Assembly (NCBI GenBank): GCA_964245075.1
Contig: CAXTLC010000015.1
Span: 1 to 64,000 of the forward strand
Direction: 5' to 3'
Source: LMUY01 sp964245075
GTDB taxonomy: Bacteria > Pseudomonadota > Alphaproteobacteria > Acetobacterales > Acetobacteraceae
DNA length: 64,000 nt
Part shown: positions 11,066-19,332 of the stretch, piece by piece
How the letters are laid out: each line of letters begins with the position of its first letter
Position numbering within the stretch: the stretch's first letter is position 1
The notes under the pieces: generated by a model
Told to the model about the DNA's origin: nothing
The model's database searches: none
The model's input: the letters and a program-made list of their open reading frames with translations, nothing else
Made by a program: the position numbers and the translations under genes

Positions 11066-12337
11066 TTGGACCATTCTGCTGACCGCCGTGCTTTCGTCGT
11101 GATGGCCGGATTTGGCTTCGTCGCCGGGCTGCCGTTCCCGCTCTCAGGCTTCACCCTGCGGCAGTGGCTCAGCGAGAGCGGCGCATCGCTGCCCGTCATC
11201 GGCCTGACGGCGAGCATCGGCATCTCGTACAGCCTGAAGTTCCTGTGGGCGCCGGCCCTCGACCGAGTGCCGGTCCTCCCCGTGCTGCGCGGGTTCGGCC
11301 AGCGGCGTGGCTGGCTGCTGATGGTGCAGCCGCTCCTGGTGCTCGCCTGCGCCGCACTGGCTTTGTGCGACCCGGAACACCCTGTCGCCCTTGTCGCCGT
11401 CGCGGCCACGGTCGCTTTCCTGTCCGCCAGCCAGGACATCGCCGTGGATGCCTGGCGCATCGAGCTTTTCCCCGAGCGGCAGCAAGGTGCGGCGCTGGCG
11501 GCCTATGTCTGGGGCTACCGGGCCGCGCTGCTCGTCGCCGGGTCGGTTGCAATCAGGCTGGCCGGAACCCTCGGCTGGCATGGCGCCTTCCTCGCCATGG
11601 CCGGGCTGGTCGCGCTCGGTCCAGCCTTCACGCTGGCGGCGCCCTCTCCCGCTGCCGCCCTGCTGCGGCGGGGTCGGGACGGCATGCTGGCAAGCATCCG
11701 CGCCGCCGTCGTGTCGCCGCTTTCGGAGCTGCTGTCCCGGCGCGGGATACTGATGCCGCTCGCCTTCGTGCTCCTGTTCAAACTGGGCGAGGCGATGGCC
11801 GGGACCATGGCGCTTTCCTTCTACCGTTCGCTCGGCTACGACCGGGTGCAGGTGTCCAACGCCATCGGCGTCCCATCGCTGGCGGCCAGCCTGGCGGGGG
11901 CGGCCTTCGGCGGCTGGCTGGTGGCGCGGCTGGGCGCCAGGCGGGCGCTGGTGCTGACCGGCTTCGTGCAGATGGCATCGATGACGCTGTATTTCCTGCT
12001 CGCCGTTTCCGGCGGCGACCCGGTGCTGCTGGTGCTGAAAGTGCTGGGCGAGGGGTTTGCCGAGGCGATGGCGGACGCTGCCTTCATCACCTTCCTGTCC
12101 GGCCTGTGCGCCCCGGGCTACACAGCCACGCAATACGCCCTGCTGTCCTCCCTGGCGGCATTGCCCCTGCGCACGTTCGGCACCCTCTCGGGCGTATTGG
12201 CGCAGGAGCTCGGCTGGGTGCCGTTCTACGGCGTCACGATCTTCGCGGCGCTGCCTGCGATGGCGGTGATGCTGGTGATGGTGCGCCGGGCTGACCCGCC
12301 GGCGGCGCGGCCCGGTGTGGCTGGGCAGGCGGAGTGA
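11066..12337 (+). CDS. AmpG-type MFS permease (muropeptide transporter family)
   Basis: 423 residues with about 12 hydrophobic segments. The N-terminal GFVAGLPFPLSGFTLRQWLSESG, the LKFLWAPALDRVPV loop and ASQDIAVDAWRIELFPE are hallmarks of the AmpG/acetyl-CoA transporter subgroup of MFS, which imports anhydro-muropeptides for cell-wall recycling. The start is uncertain: TTG 11066 is the first possible codon, while GTG 11099 and ATG 11102 would trim 11-12 residues and fall inside the first membrane helix. The 3' end overlaps the convergent deoxyribosyltransferase gene by 104 bp. No beta-lactamase gene is nearby, so a recycling role is more likely than induction. Confidence 0.88.
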   Translation: MDHSADRRAFVVMAGFGFVAGLPFPLSGFTLRQWLSESGASLPVIGLTASIGISYSLKFLWAPALDRVPVLPVLRGFGQRRGWLLMVQPLLVLACAALALCDPEHPVALVAVAATVAFLSASQDIAVDAWRIELFPERQQGAALAAYVWGYRAALLVAGSVAIRLAGTLGWHGAFLAMAGLVALGPAFTLAAPSPAAALLRRGRDGMLASIRAAVVSPLSELLSRRGILMPLAFVLLFKLGEAMAGTMALSFYRSLGYDRVQVSNAIGVPSLAASLAGAAFGGWLVARLGARRALVLTGFVQMASMTLYFLLAVSGGDPVLLVLKVLGEGFAEAMADAAFITFLSGLCAPGYTATQYALLSSLAALPLRTFGTLSGVLAQELGWVPFYGVTIFAALPAMAVMLVMVRRADPPAARPGVAGQAE

Positions 12338-12890
12338 CCGTGCGGAGCCATGCCGAAGCCTGGGCCGCGCATTGCTCGAACACGCCGAGGTCGTCCCACG
12401 GGGAGTTGGCGTCCCTTGCCAGGAGGAACCCACCGCTTTCCTCGATGCCGCAACTGATCATCAAGTTCTCGAACAAGCCGAAATCCTCGATTTCCATGCC
12501 GGCGCCGTCCCGCAGCAACGTGCTGCCTGGCAAACTGCGGAGCCGGGTGGCCAGATCCGCGCCGATCGTGGAATAGCCGAATACCCGGCGGCCCAGGGCC
12601 CGGCCGAACCCGACCTCGTACACCGTGCCAGGGTCGGCGCCCGGCCCGCGGAACGGCGTCAGGTTGGCCAGGATGGCGTCGCAGCCGCGGATATGCGCTT
12701 CGTTGCGCCGGAACATGGCGCCGGCGGCCTCGTGCGGGTCGGACGGCGCCGGCGGCTCGCCCGGCAACGGGTCCAGCGGGCAGACCGCGTGCAGGCCGTG
12801 ACGGCCGCAAATCCGCTTCATGGCCGCGGCACGTTCCAGCGGCTCGGGCAGGAACACGTCCGGCCCGGCAAGGTAGATTCGCGGAAGCAT
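12234..12890 (-). CDS. Nucleoside 2-deoxyribosyltransferase
   Basis: 218 residues. Moves deoxyribose between bases, or hydrolyses the N-glycosidic bond, in nucleotide salvage. Family features: IYLAGPDVFLPEP at the N-terminus, RRNEAHIRGCDAILANLTPFRGPGAD, and GTVYEVGFGRALG with the catalytic Glu. The last 33 residues are Pro/Ala-rich (HRAAPPAGQPGAPSPA), read from sequence antisense to the end of the AmpG gene, and are not typical of the family; the ancestral stop was probably earlier. Start ATG at 12890. Confidence 0.88.
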   Translation of the reverse strand: MLPRIYLAGPDVFLPEPLERAAAMKRICGRHGLHAVCPLDPLPGEPPAPSDPHEAAGAMFRRNEAHIRGCDAILANLTPFRGPGADPGTVYEVGFGRALGRRVFGYSTIGADLATRLRSLPGSTLLRDGAGMEIEDFGLFENLMISCGIEESGGFLLARDANSPWDDLGVFEQCAAQASAWLRTVTPPAQPHRAAPPAGQPGAPSPASPPSQAAPRRS

Positions 12891-13019
12891 GGCCAATGGT
12901 GTCCGCAATTGCCGCGCCCGCCAAGCGGCGCTTCCGGCGCGGGCAACCTTGCCGAGGCGGAACGCGGGTGCGATGGTCCCACCGCCCGAGAGTCGGACCG
13001 TCGTCGCTAAGGATAAAGT

Positions 13020-14231
13020 ATGGCCAAGATCAAGGTGAACACCCCCGTCGTTGAGATGGACGGTGACGAGATGACCCGGATCATCTGGGGGTTCATCAAG
13101 GACAAGCTGATCCTGCCCTACCTCGAGATTGACCTGCGCTACTACGACCTCGGCATGGAGCATCGCGACAAGACGGACGACCAGGTGACGGTGGATGCCG
13201 CCAACGCCACCAAGCAGTTCGGCGTCGGCGTGAAGTGCGCCACCATCACCCCGGACGAGGCGCGGGTGACCGAGTTCAAGCTGAAGAAGATGTGGCGCAG
13301 CCCGAATGGGACCATCCGCAACATCCTGGACGGGACCATCTTCCGCGAGCCGATCATCTGCTCCAACGTGCCGCGGCTGGTGCCGCACTGGTCCAAGCCG
13401 ATCGTGATCGGCCGCCACGCCTACGGCGACATCTACCGGGCGACCGAGACCAAGATCCCCGGCCCGGGCAAGGTCAGCCTGGTGTACGTCCCGGAAGGCG
13501 GCACGCCGGTCGAGATGGAGGTGTTCGACTTCAAGGGCCCGGGCGTGGCCATGGGCATGCACAACACCAACAAGTCGATCGAGGGGTTCGCCCGCGCGTC
13601 GTTCAACTACGGGCTGGCGCGCAACTACCCGGTCTATCTCTCGACCAAGAACACGATCCTCAAGGCCTATGACGGGCAGTTCAAGGACATCTTCCAGGAC
13701 GTCTTCGACCGCGAGTTCAAGACGGAGTACGACAGCCGCAAGCTGACCTACGAGCACCGGCTGATCGACGACATGGTCGCCAGCGCGCTCAAGTGGGAGG
13801 GCGGCTACGTCTGGGCCTGCAAGAACTACGACGGCGACGTGCAAAGCGACATCGTGGCCCAGGGCTTCGGCAGCCTGGGCCTGATGACCAGCGTGCTGCT
13901 TTCCCCGGACGGCAAGACGGTCGAGAGCGAGGCCGCCCACGGCACCGTCACCCGGCATTACCGCGAGCACCAGAAGGGGCGGGAAACGAGCACCAACCCG
14001 ATCGCCTCCATCTTCGCCTGGACGCGCGGCCTGGCCTATCGCGGCAAGTTCGATGAAACGCCGGAGGTGACCCGCTTCGCCGATACGCTGGAGCGGGTTT
14101 GCATCGAGACGGTCGAGAGCGGCAGCATGACCAAGGACCTGGCGATGCTGATCGGGCGGCAGCAGGCCTTCCTCAACACCCAGGATTTCCTGTCCAAGAT
14201 CGACAGCAACCTGCAACAAGCGATGGGCTGA
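13020..14231 (+). CDS. icd: NADP-dependent isocitrate dehydrogenase
   Basis: TCA-cycle enzyme converting isocitrate to 2-oxoglutarate with NADPH formation. 403 residues, the size of the eukaryotic-like homodimeric type II IDH found in alphaproteobacteria. Seen: MDGDEMTRIIW near the N-terminus, CATITPDEARV, the phosphate/substrate loop RSPNGTIRNILDGTIFREPI, the NTNKSIEGFARASFNYGL segment, YDGDVQSDIVAQGFGSLGLMTS with the metal-binding Asp residues, and the NADP-site region AAHGTVTRHYREHQKGRETSTNPIAS (quoted in part). Stop and next start overlap as TGATG. Confidence 0.98.
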   Translation: MAKIKVNTPVVEMDGDEMTRIIWGFIKDKLILPYLEIDLRYYDLGMEHRDKTDDQVTVDAANATKQFGVGVKCATITPDEARVTEFKLKKMWRSPNGTIRNILDGTIFREPIICSNVPRLVPHWSKPIVIGRHAYGDIYRATETKIPGPGKVSLVYVPEGGTPVEMEVFDFKGPGVAMGMHNTNKSIEGFARASFNYGLARNYPVYLSTKNTILKAYDGQFKDIFQDVFDREFKTEYDSRKLTYEHRLIDDMVASALKWEGGYVWACKNYDGDVQSDIVAQGFGSLGLMTSVLLSPDGKTVESEAAHGTVTRHYREHQKGRETSTNPIASIFAWTRGLAYRGKFDETPEVTRFADTLERVCIETVESGSMTKDLAMLIGRQQAFLNTQDFLSKIDSNLQQAMG

Positions 14232-15097
14232 TGGGCAAGGACATGGACGGGCTGCAGGGATTGCTGACGCCGCCGCTGCCACGGCGCGGCTTCGTGATGA
14301 CGGGCCTGATCACCGGCTTCACCCTCGCCGTCGAGCGGGTCGAGGCGCAGACGATCCACACGGACACGGACGGCCTGGTGGCCGGCGCAGTGGACATCCC
14401 CGTGTCGGACGGCCACCTGCCGGGCTACTTCGCCCGCCCGCAAGGCGCCGGGCCGTTCCCGGCCGTGCTGGTGATCGAGGAGATCTTCGGCGTCCACGAA
14501 TACGTCAAGGACGTCTGCCGCCGCCTGGCCAAGCTCGGCTACCTGGCCGTGGCGCCGGAACTCTACGCCCGGATCGGCGACCTGTCGGGCATGACGGACG
14601 TGGGACAGATCGTCCGCGACGTCATCAGCAAGACGCCCGACGCGACGTTGCTGACCGACCTCGACTCGACCGCCGCCTGGGCTGCCCAGAACGGCGGCGA
14701 CCCGGCGCGCCTCGGCGTCACCGGCTTCTGCCGCGGCGGCCGGGATGCCTGGCTCTACGCCGAGCACAACCCGCGATTGAAGGCCGCGGTGGCATGGTAT
14801 GGCCCGGTGAATGACGGCCGCTCTCCCATCCAGCCGCACACCGCGACCGACTTGGCGGCTGACCTGCGCTGCCCGCTGCTGGGGTTGTACGGCGTGAAGG
14901 ACCCGGGGATCGCCGTGGCCGACGTGCAGGCGGCGGCGGCCAAGGCGCGCGCCGCCGGGGCAGTGGTCGAGATCAAGGCGTATGATGACGCCGGGCACGG
15001 CTTCCACGCCGATTACCGCCCGACCTACGTGCCCGACGCGGCTGCCGACGGCTGGAGCCGGATGCTGGCCTGGTTCCGCAAATACGGCGTGGCCTGA
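14231..15097 (+). CDS. Dienelactone hydrolase family protein
   Basis: 288 residues, alpha/beta-hydrolase fold. The N-terminal about 35 residues include a basic, Tat-like patch (PPLPRRGFVMTGLITGFTLA) that may be a signal or anchor. Core motifs: VLVIEEIFGVHEYVKDVCRRLA, the nucleophile elbow GFCRGG with Cys at about residue 165 (Cys is normal for dienelactone hydrolases), GLYGVKDPGI with the catalytic Asp, and DAGHGFHADYR with the catalytic His. Overlaps icd by one base, so it is translated from the icd message. Substrate unknown; co-expression with a TCA enzyme does not indicate one. Confidence 0.9.
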   Translation: MGKDMDGLQGLLTPPLPRRGFVMTGLITGFTLAVERVEAQTIHTDTDGLVAGAVDIPVSDGHLPGYFARPQGAGPFPAVLVIEEIFGVHEYVKDVCRRLAKLGYLAVAPELYARIGDLSGMTDVGQIVRDVISKTPDATLLTDLDSTAAWAAQNGGDPARLGVTGFCRGGRDAWLYAEHNPRLKAAVAWYGPVNDGRSPIQPHTATDLAADLRCPLLGLYGVKDPGIAVADVQAAAAKARAAGAVVEIKAYDDAGHGFHADYRPTYVPDAAADGWSRMLAWFRKYGVA

Positions 15098-15159
15098 GGG
15101 CAGGACGACACCGCTTCCGCTCAGCCATCCTGCCCTAGCCTCCTTTGACAGGGCGGTCC

Positions 15160-15187
15160 TGACATTTGGCGAAGTCGCCAGATGTCA
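15160..15187. promoter_or_regulatory. 28-bp palindrome upstream of a small acidic protein gene
   Basis: TGACAT and TGGCGA on the left pair with TCGCCA and ATGTCA on the right around a two-base centre, with a single mismatch on each arm. It begins 10 bases after a perfect TTGACA (15145-15150). The position and dyad symmetry suit an operator or stable hairpin for the gene starting at 15253. I cannot assign a regulator. Confidence 0.4.
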
Positions 15188-15252
15188 CCGCGCCCTGGCA
15201 ACCGCCCCGATCCTATGCCGTTCTGTGGCGGCAAACTTCGGAGGACCGGCAG

Positions 15253-15426
15253 ATGGCGGACGACAAGCACGAGAAGGCATTGGACCTGACCGAGCAGGCA
15301 CTGGAGAAGATCAGCGACGGGGACGGTGCCGCGGCTGACAAGCTGATCGAGCAGGCGAAGAAGCTGGACAAGACGGCGCCGGCAGAAGTGCTGAACGACT
15401 TGGACGAGGACGCTTCCAAAAAGTAA
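15253..15426 (+). CDS. Small charged helical protein, hypothetical
   Basis: 57 residues, Lys/Asp/Glu/Ala-rich and almost certainly all helix (MADDKHEKALDLTEQALEKI, then DKLIEQAKKLDKTAPAEVLNDL). The ATG at 15253 is preceded by GGAGGACC, which is why I prefer it over an upstream in-frame ATG at 15166 whose extra residues read like non-coding sequence. No cysteines, no signal peptide, no known domain. Lies downstream of a marked palindrome. Confidence 0.72.
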   Translation: MADDKHEKALDLTEQALEKISDGDGAAADKLIEQAKKLDKTAPAEVLNDLDEDASKK

Positions 15427-15435
15427 CCGGCAGGC

Positions 15436-15750
15436 TCAGACCGCCAGCGCCGCTTCCGCCCTGCGCACGGCAGCCAGCGGAACGGCAGCCCGGCCGACCA
15501 CCTTGCCGCCGATGCAAGCCAGCCAGTCGCCGTCGCCAGGTGGATGCGGCCGAAGCTCGACCACCCGTGCTTCCGTATCCAGCGCCACCGCCTGCCAGAC
15601 ATGCCAGCGGGTGCGCAACGGGCCTTTCAGCCGCACAACCCGGGCGACGGGCGAACCGGCATCATCGCAGCCGATCCACTCCAGCGCCCGGGCGTGACCC
15701 TCCGCCTCGTCCCGTCGTCCCCGCGTCCAGTGCAGACGCGCGGCCTGCAA
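15436..15750 (-). CDS. Hypothetical protein downstream of fusA
   Basis: 104 residues starting at a TTG directly after the fusA stop (15752-15754), same strand, so likely co-transcribed. The sequence has a compact alternating pattern (GSPVARVVRLKGPLRTRWHVWQAVAL, DWLACIGGKVVGRAAVP; both quoted in part) with no signal peptide or known motif. The start is weak and the family unrecognised; confidence rests on codon bias, good length and placement. Confidence 0.5.
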   Translation of the reverse strand: MQAARLHWTRGRRDEAEGHARALEWIGCDDAGSPVARVVRLKGPLRTRWHVWQAVALDTEARVVELRPHPPGDGDWLACIGGKVVGRAAVPLAAVRRAEAALAV

Positions 15751-15751
15751 C

Positions 15752-17839
15752 CTAGGCGGACTTCGTCATGATCTCGTCCGCGATGTTGCGCGGCACCGGG
15801 TCATAGTGGTGGAACTGCATGGTGAAGGACGCGCGGCCCTTGGTCATGGAGCGCAGGTCCGAGATGTAGCCGAACATCTCCTTCAACGGCACGCCGGCCC
15901 GCACGGTGACGGTGGAGCCGGCCGACTCCTGGCTCTGGATCATGCCGCGGCGGCGGTTCAGGTCGCCTACCACGTCACCCACGTGATCCTGCGGCGTGGT
16001 CACTTCCACGTCCATGATCGGCTCGAGGATGATCGGGCCGGCCTTCTTCATGCCGTCGCGGAAGCAGGCCTTTGCCGCGATCTCGAACGCCAGCGCGCTC
16101 GAGTCGACATCGTGGTACTTGCCGTCCACCAGGGTGTACTTGAAGTCCACCGTCGGGAACCCGGCCATCACGCCCGTGTCCGCCTGCACCCGGATGCCCT
16201 TCTCGACCGCCGGGACGTATTCCTTCGGCACGGACCCGCCAACCGTCTTGTTCTCGAACACGACGCCGGCGTTGCGTTCCAGCGGCTCGAACCTGACCTT
16301 CACTTCCGCATACTGGCCGGAACCGCCGGTCTGCTTCTTGTGCGTGTAGGTCTCGACGTGCTCCTTGCTGATCGTCTCACGGTAGGCGACCTGCGGCGCG
16401 CCGATGTTGGCTTCCACGCCGTACTCGCGCCTCAGCCGGTCGATGATGATCTCGAGGTGCAGCTCGCCCATGCCGGACAGGATGGTCTGCCCGGTTTCCT
16501 GGTCGGTCTTCAGCCGCAGGCTCGGGTCCTCGCCGGCCAGCTTCTGCAAGCCGATCGTCATCTTCTCCACGCTGTCCTTGGTCTTGGGCTCGACGGAGAT
16601 GTCGATCACCGGGACCGGGAACGCCATGCGCTCCAGCACCACCGGGTCGTCGGCGGAGGCCAGCGTGTCGCCGGTGCTGGTGTCTTTCAGGCCCACGAAG
16701 GCGGCGATGTCGCCGGCCACCACCTCCTTGATCTCGGCGCGCTTGTCGGCATGCATCTGGAACATGCGGCCGATGCGCTCCTTGCCGTCCTTCGTGGTGT
16801 TCAGCACCGTGTCGCCGATCTTCAGCGTCCCGGAGTACACGCGCACGAAGGTCAGCGTGCCGTACTTGTCGTTGATGATCTTGAACGCGAGCCCGGCGAA
16901 CGGCGCCTTCGGGTCCGCCTTGATGCGGCGGCGGTCACTGTGCTCGCCGTCCTCCTCGCCTTCTTCGGCGGCGACCGAGATGCCCGGCACGTCGATCGGG
17001 GAGGGGAGGTAGTCCAGCACCGCGTCAAGCAGCGGCTGCACGCCCTTGTTCTTGAACGCCGTGCCGCACAGCACGGGGCGGAACGCGCCGGAGATGGCGC
17101 CTGCCTTGATGCAGCGCTTCAGGGTGGCGACCTCGACGTCGCCCTTGTCGAAGTACTCCTCCATCGCGGCGTCATCGACCGAGAGCGCCGTGTCCAGCAG
17201 GGTTTGGCGGTGTTCCTTGGCCTTCTCCAGCATGTCGGCCGGGATCGGCTCGTCGCGGAACTTGGCGCCCAGCTCGCCGCCTTCCCAGATGATCGCCTTC
17301 ATCTCGACCAGGTCCACCACGCCCTGGAACTGGTCCTCCACGCCGATCGGCAATTGGAGCGGCAGCGCCACGATGTCGAGCTTCTCCTTCAGCGTGTCGA
17401 ACGCGCGGTAGAAGTCGGCACCCGTGCGGTCCAGCTTGTTGATGAAGATGATGCGCGGCACGTTGTAGCGGTCGGCCAGGCGCCAGTTGGTCTCGGACTG
17501 CGGCTGCACGCCCGCCACGCCCTCGATGATGAACACGGCGCCGTCCAGCACGCGCAGCGAGCGGTTGACCTCGATGTTGAAGTCGATGTGGCCGGGCGTG
17601 TCGATGATGTTGATGCGGTGCTCCTTCCACTCGCACGTCACCGCGGCGGAGGTGATGGTGATGCCGCGCTCACGCTCCTGCTCCATGTAGTCGGTCGTGG
17701 TGTTGCCGTCATGCACCTCGCCGATGCGGTGCGACTGGCCCGTGTAGTAGAGGATGCGCTCGGTCGTGGTGGTCTTGCCCGCGTCGATATGCGCTGTGAT
17801 GCCGATATTGCGGATTTGGTCGAGCGTGTGGGCCGCCAT
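15752..17839 (-). CDS. fusA: Elongation factor G
   Basis: Ribosomal translocase, 695 residues. GTPase motifs: AHIDAGKTTTTERIL near residue 17, DTPGHIDFNIEVNRSLRVLDG (quoted in part), NKLDRTGADF; later the LSGMGELHLEIIIDRLRREYG and GGSVPKEYVPAVEKG segments of domains III-IV and YTLVDGKYHDVDSS. It looks like a full, conventional EF-G. Unusually, no rpsL, rpsG or tuf is adjacent, so the str operon is either split in this genome or this is a second EF-G gene. An acidic EEGEEDGEHSDRRR insertion near residue 290 interrupts the G'/domain II junction. Confidence 0.97.
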   Translation of the reverse strand: MAAHTLDQIRNIGITAHIDAGKTTTTERILYYTGQSHRIGEVHDGNTTTDYMEQERERGITITSAAVTCEWKEHRINIIDTPGHIDFNIEVNRSLRVLDGAVFIIEGVAGVQPQSETNWRLADRYNVPRIIFINKLDRTGADFYRAFDTLKEKLDIVALPLQLPIGVEDQFQGVVDLVEMKAIIWEGGELGAKFRDEPIPADMLEKAKEHRQTLLDTALSVDDAAMEEYFDKGDVEVATLKRCIKAGAISGAFRPVLCGTAFKNKGVQPLLDAVLDYLPSPIDVPGISVAAEEGEEDGEHSDRRRIKADPKAPFAGLAFKIINDKYGTLTFVRVYSGTLKIGDTVLNTTKDGKERIGRMFQMHADKRAEIKEVVAGDIAAFVGLKDTSTGDTLASADDPVVLERMAFPVPVIDISVEPKTKDSVEKMTIGLQKLAGEDPSLRLKTDQETGQTILSGMGELHLEIIIDRLRREYGVEANIGAPQVAYRETISKEHVETYTHKKQTGGSGQYAEVKVRFEPLERNAGVVFENKTVGGSVPKEYVPAVEKGIRVQADTGVMAGFPTVDFKYTLVDGKYHDVDSSALAFEIAAKACFRDGMKKAGPIILEPIMDVEVTTPQDHVGDVVGDLNRRRGMIQSQESAGSTVTVRAGVPLKEMFGYISDLRSMTKGRASFTMQFHHYDPVPRNIADEIMTKSA

Positions 17840-18042
17840 GGGTGATCCTCCATGCAGGGCGGGCGGCGCCAGGCCCCCTGCCCACGCCGCCCGCCCTGCG
17901 CCGGCCGCTGCCGGAGTGATAAATGTGGCGTGCAGATGCGCCAGACAGGGCGGTTTTGCAAGGTGAATGCAGCGCTGGCGGTTTGCTCAGCCTCACCTTC
18001 CGTTACGTCCCTGTTACCCTTGCCGTGTTAGCGTCCCCCTTC

Positions 18043-19332
18043 ATGGATGACAGTGCCGCCCAAGCCCTGATCCGCTTCGGCCTCGGCCGCCGCGGGAGCG
18101 AGCCGCTGCCGCCGGACCCAGCGTCCTGGCTGCGGGGCCAACTGGCCGGCCCGGACGTGGGACCGCCTGGCCCCTCCGTGGCTGACGGCTTCGCCGCCGT
18201 GCTGAAAGACCGGCGGGAGCGTCAGGCGTCCGCGGCCCCTTCCGCCGTCCGCACCCTGTTCAAGGGCGAGTCGGACGCACTGGTGTCCAACGCGCTCACC
18301 ACCGCCACCCCGTTCCGCGAGCGGCTCGTCCGGTTCTGGGCCAACCACTTCACCATCGGCCTGCGCAACGGCCGCACGGCGGCGTTGGGCGGCGATTTCA
18401 TCCGGACCGCCATCCGGCCGAACGTCACGGGGCGGTTCGGCGACATGCTGCTGGCCGTCATGCGCCATCCGGCCATGCTGCTCTACCTGGACAACGCCGG
18501 CTCCGTCGGCCCCGACAGCGTCGCCGGGCTGAAGACGGGCAGGGGACTGAACGAGAACCTGGCGCGCGAGTGCCTGGAGCTGCACACCCTCAGCCCGGCA
18601 TCCGGCTACACGCAGGCGGACGTCACCGCCTTCGCCCGGGTGCTGACCGGCTGGTCGGTGGCCAACGGCGAGCAGGACCCGGCAGGCTTCAAGTTCCGCC
18701 CGAACCTCCACGAACCGGGCGGGCAGGCCGTGCTGGGCCATGCCGTCCCGGGCGGGGAGGCAGGCGGCGTGGCGGCGCTCGCTTTCCTGGCCGGCCATCC
18801 CGCGACGCACCGCCACCTCGCGGCCAAGCTGGTGCAGCACTTCGTGGCTGACGCGCCGCCGCCGGGCGCGGTGGCCCGGATCGAGGGCGTGCTGCGGGAC
18901 ACGGACGGCGATTTGGCAGAGGCGGCCGCGGCTCTCGTGGCGTTGCCCGAGGCATGGCAGAGCCTGACCAAGCTGCGCAGCCCCCAGGACTACGTGCTGG
19001 CCGCCCTGCGCGCCGCCGACCTGCCGGAAGACACCCGGCCGGATGGGGCGGCGGTCATGCGCGGCCTGGGCCAGCCGCTGTTCGGCGCGCCGTTTCCCAT
19101 CGGCTGGCCGGACCGCGCCGCCGACTGGGCCGGGCCGGAGGCGATGATGCGCCGGGTGGACTGGGCGTACGGCTTCTCCGGCCACGCTGCCATGCTGGAC
19201 CCGGCGGCGCTGGCGGACACGGCGCTCGGCCCGCTGCTCACCTCCGCCACCGCGAACGCGGTCCGCGGCGCCGGGTCCCGCCGCGACGGGCTGACTCTGC
19301 TGTTCACCTCACCCGAGTTCCAGAGGCGCTGA
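18043..19332 (+). CDS. DUF1800 family protein
   Basis: 429 residues. Family of unknown function that nearly always sits next to a DUF1501 gene, as here. Typical signatures: RFGLGRRG at the N-terminus, FWANHFTIGLRNGR, ALGGDFIRTAIRPNVTGRFGDML (quoted in part), MLLYLDN, GLNENLARECLELHTLS and DVTAFARVLTGWS. No signal peptide is evident. The stop overlaps the DUF1501 start by one base (TGATG), indicating tight coupling. The role of the pair is not established. Confidence 0.92.
   Translation: MDDSAAQALIRFGLGRRGSEPLPPDPASWLRGQLAGPDVGPPGPSVADGFAAVLKDRRERQASAAPSAVRTLFKGESDALVSNALTTATPFRERLVRFWANHFTIGLRNGRTAALGGDFIRTAIRPNVTGRFGDMLLAVMRHPAMLLYLDNAGSVGPDSVAGLKTGRGLNENLARECLELHTLSPASGYTQADVTAFARVLTGWSVANGEQDPAGFKFRPNLHEPGGQAVLGHAVPGGEAGGVAALAFLAGHPATHRHLAAKLVQHFVADAPPPGAVARIEGVLRDTDGDLAEAAAALVALPEAWQSLTKLRSPQDYVLAALRAADLPEDTRPDGAAVMRGLGQPLFGAPFPIGWPDRAADWAGPEAMMRRVDWAYGFSGHAAMLDPAALADTALGPLLTSATANAVRGAGSRRDGLTLLFTSPEFQRR

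Noticed and set aside
15806..17845. Very long open frame antisense to fusA
   Set aside because: High-GC DNA produces long antisense frames; the sense strand encodes a complete, motif-perfect EF-G and the antisense product has no family resemblance.
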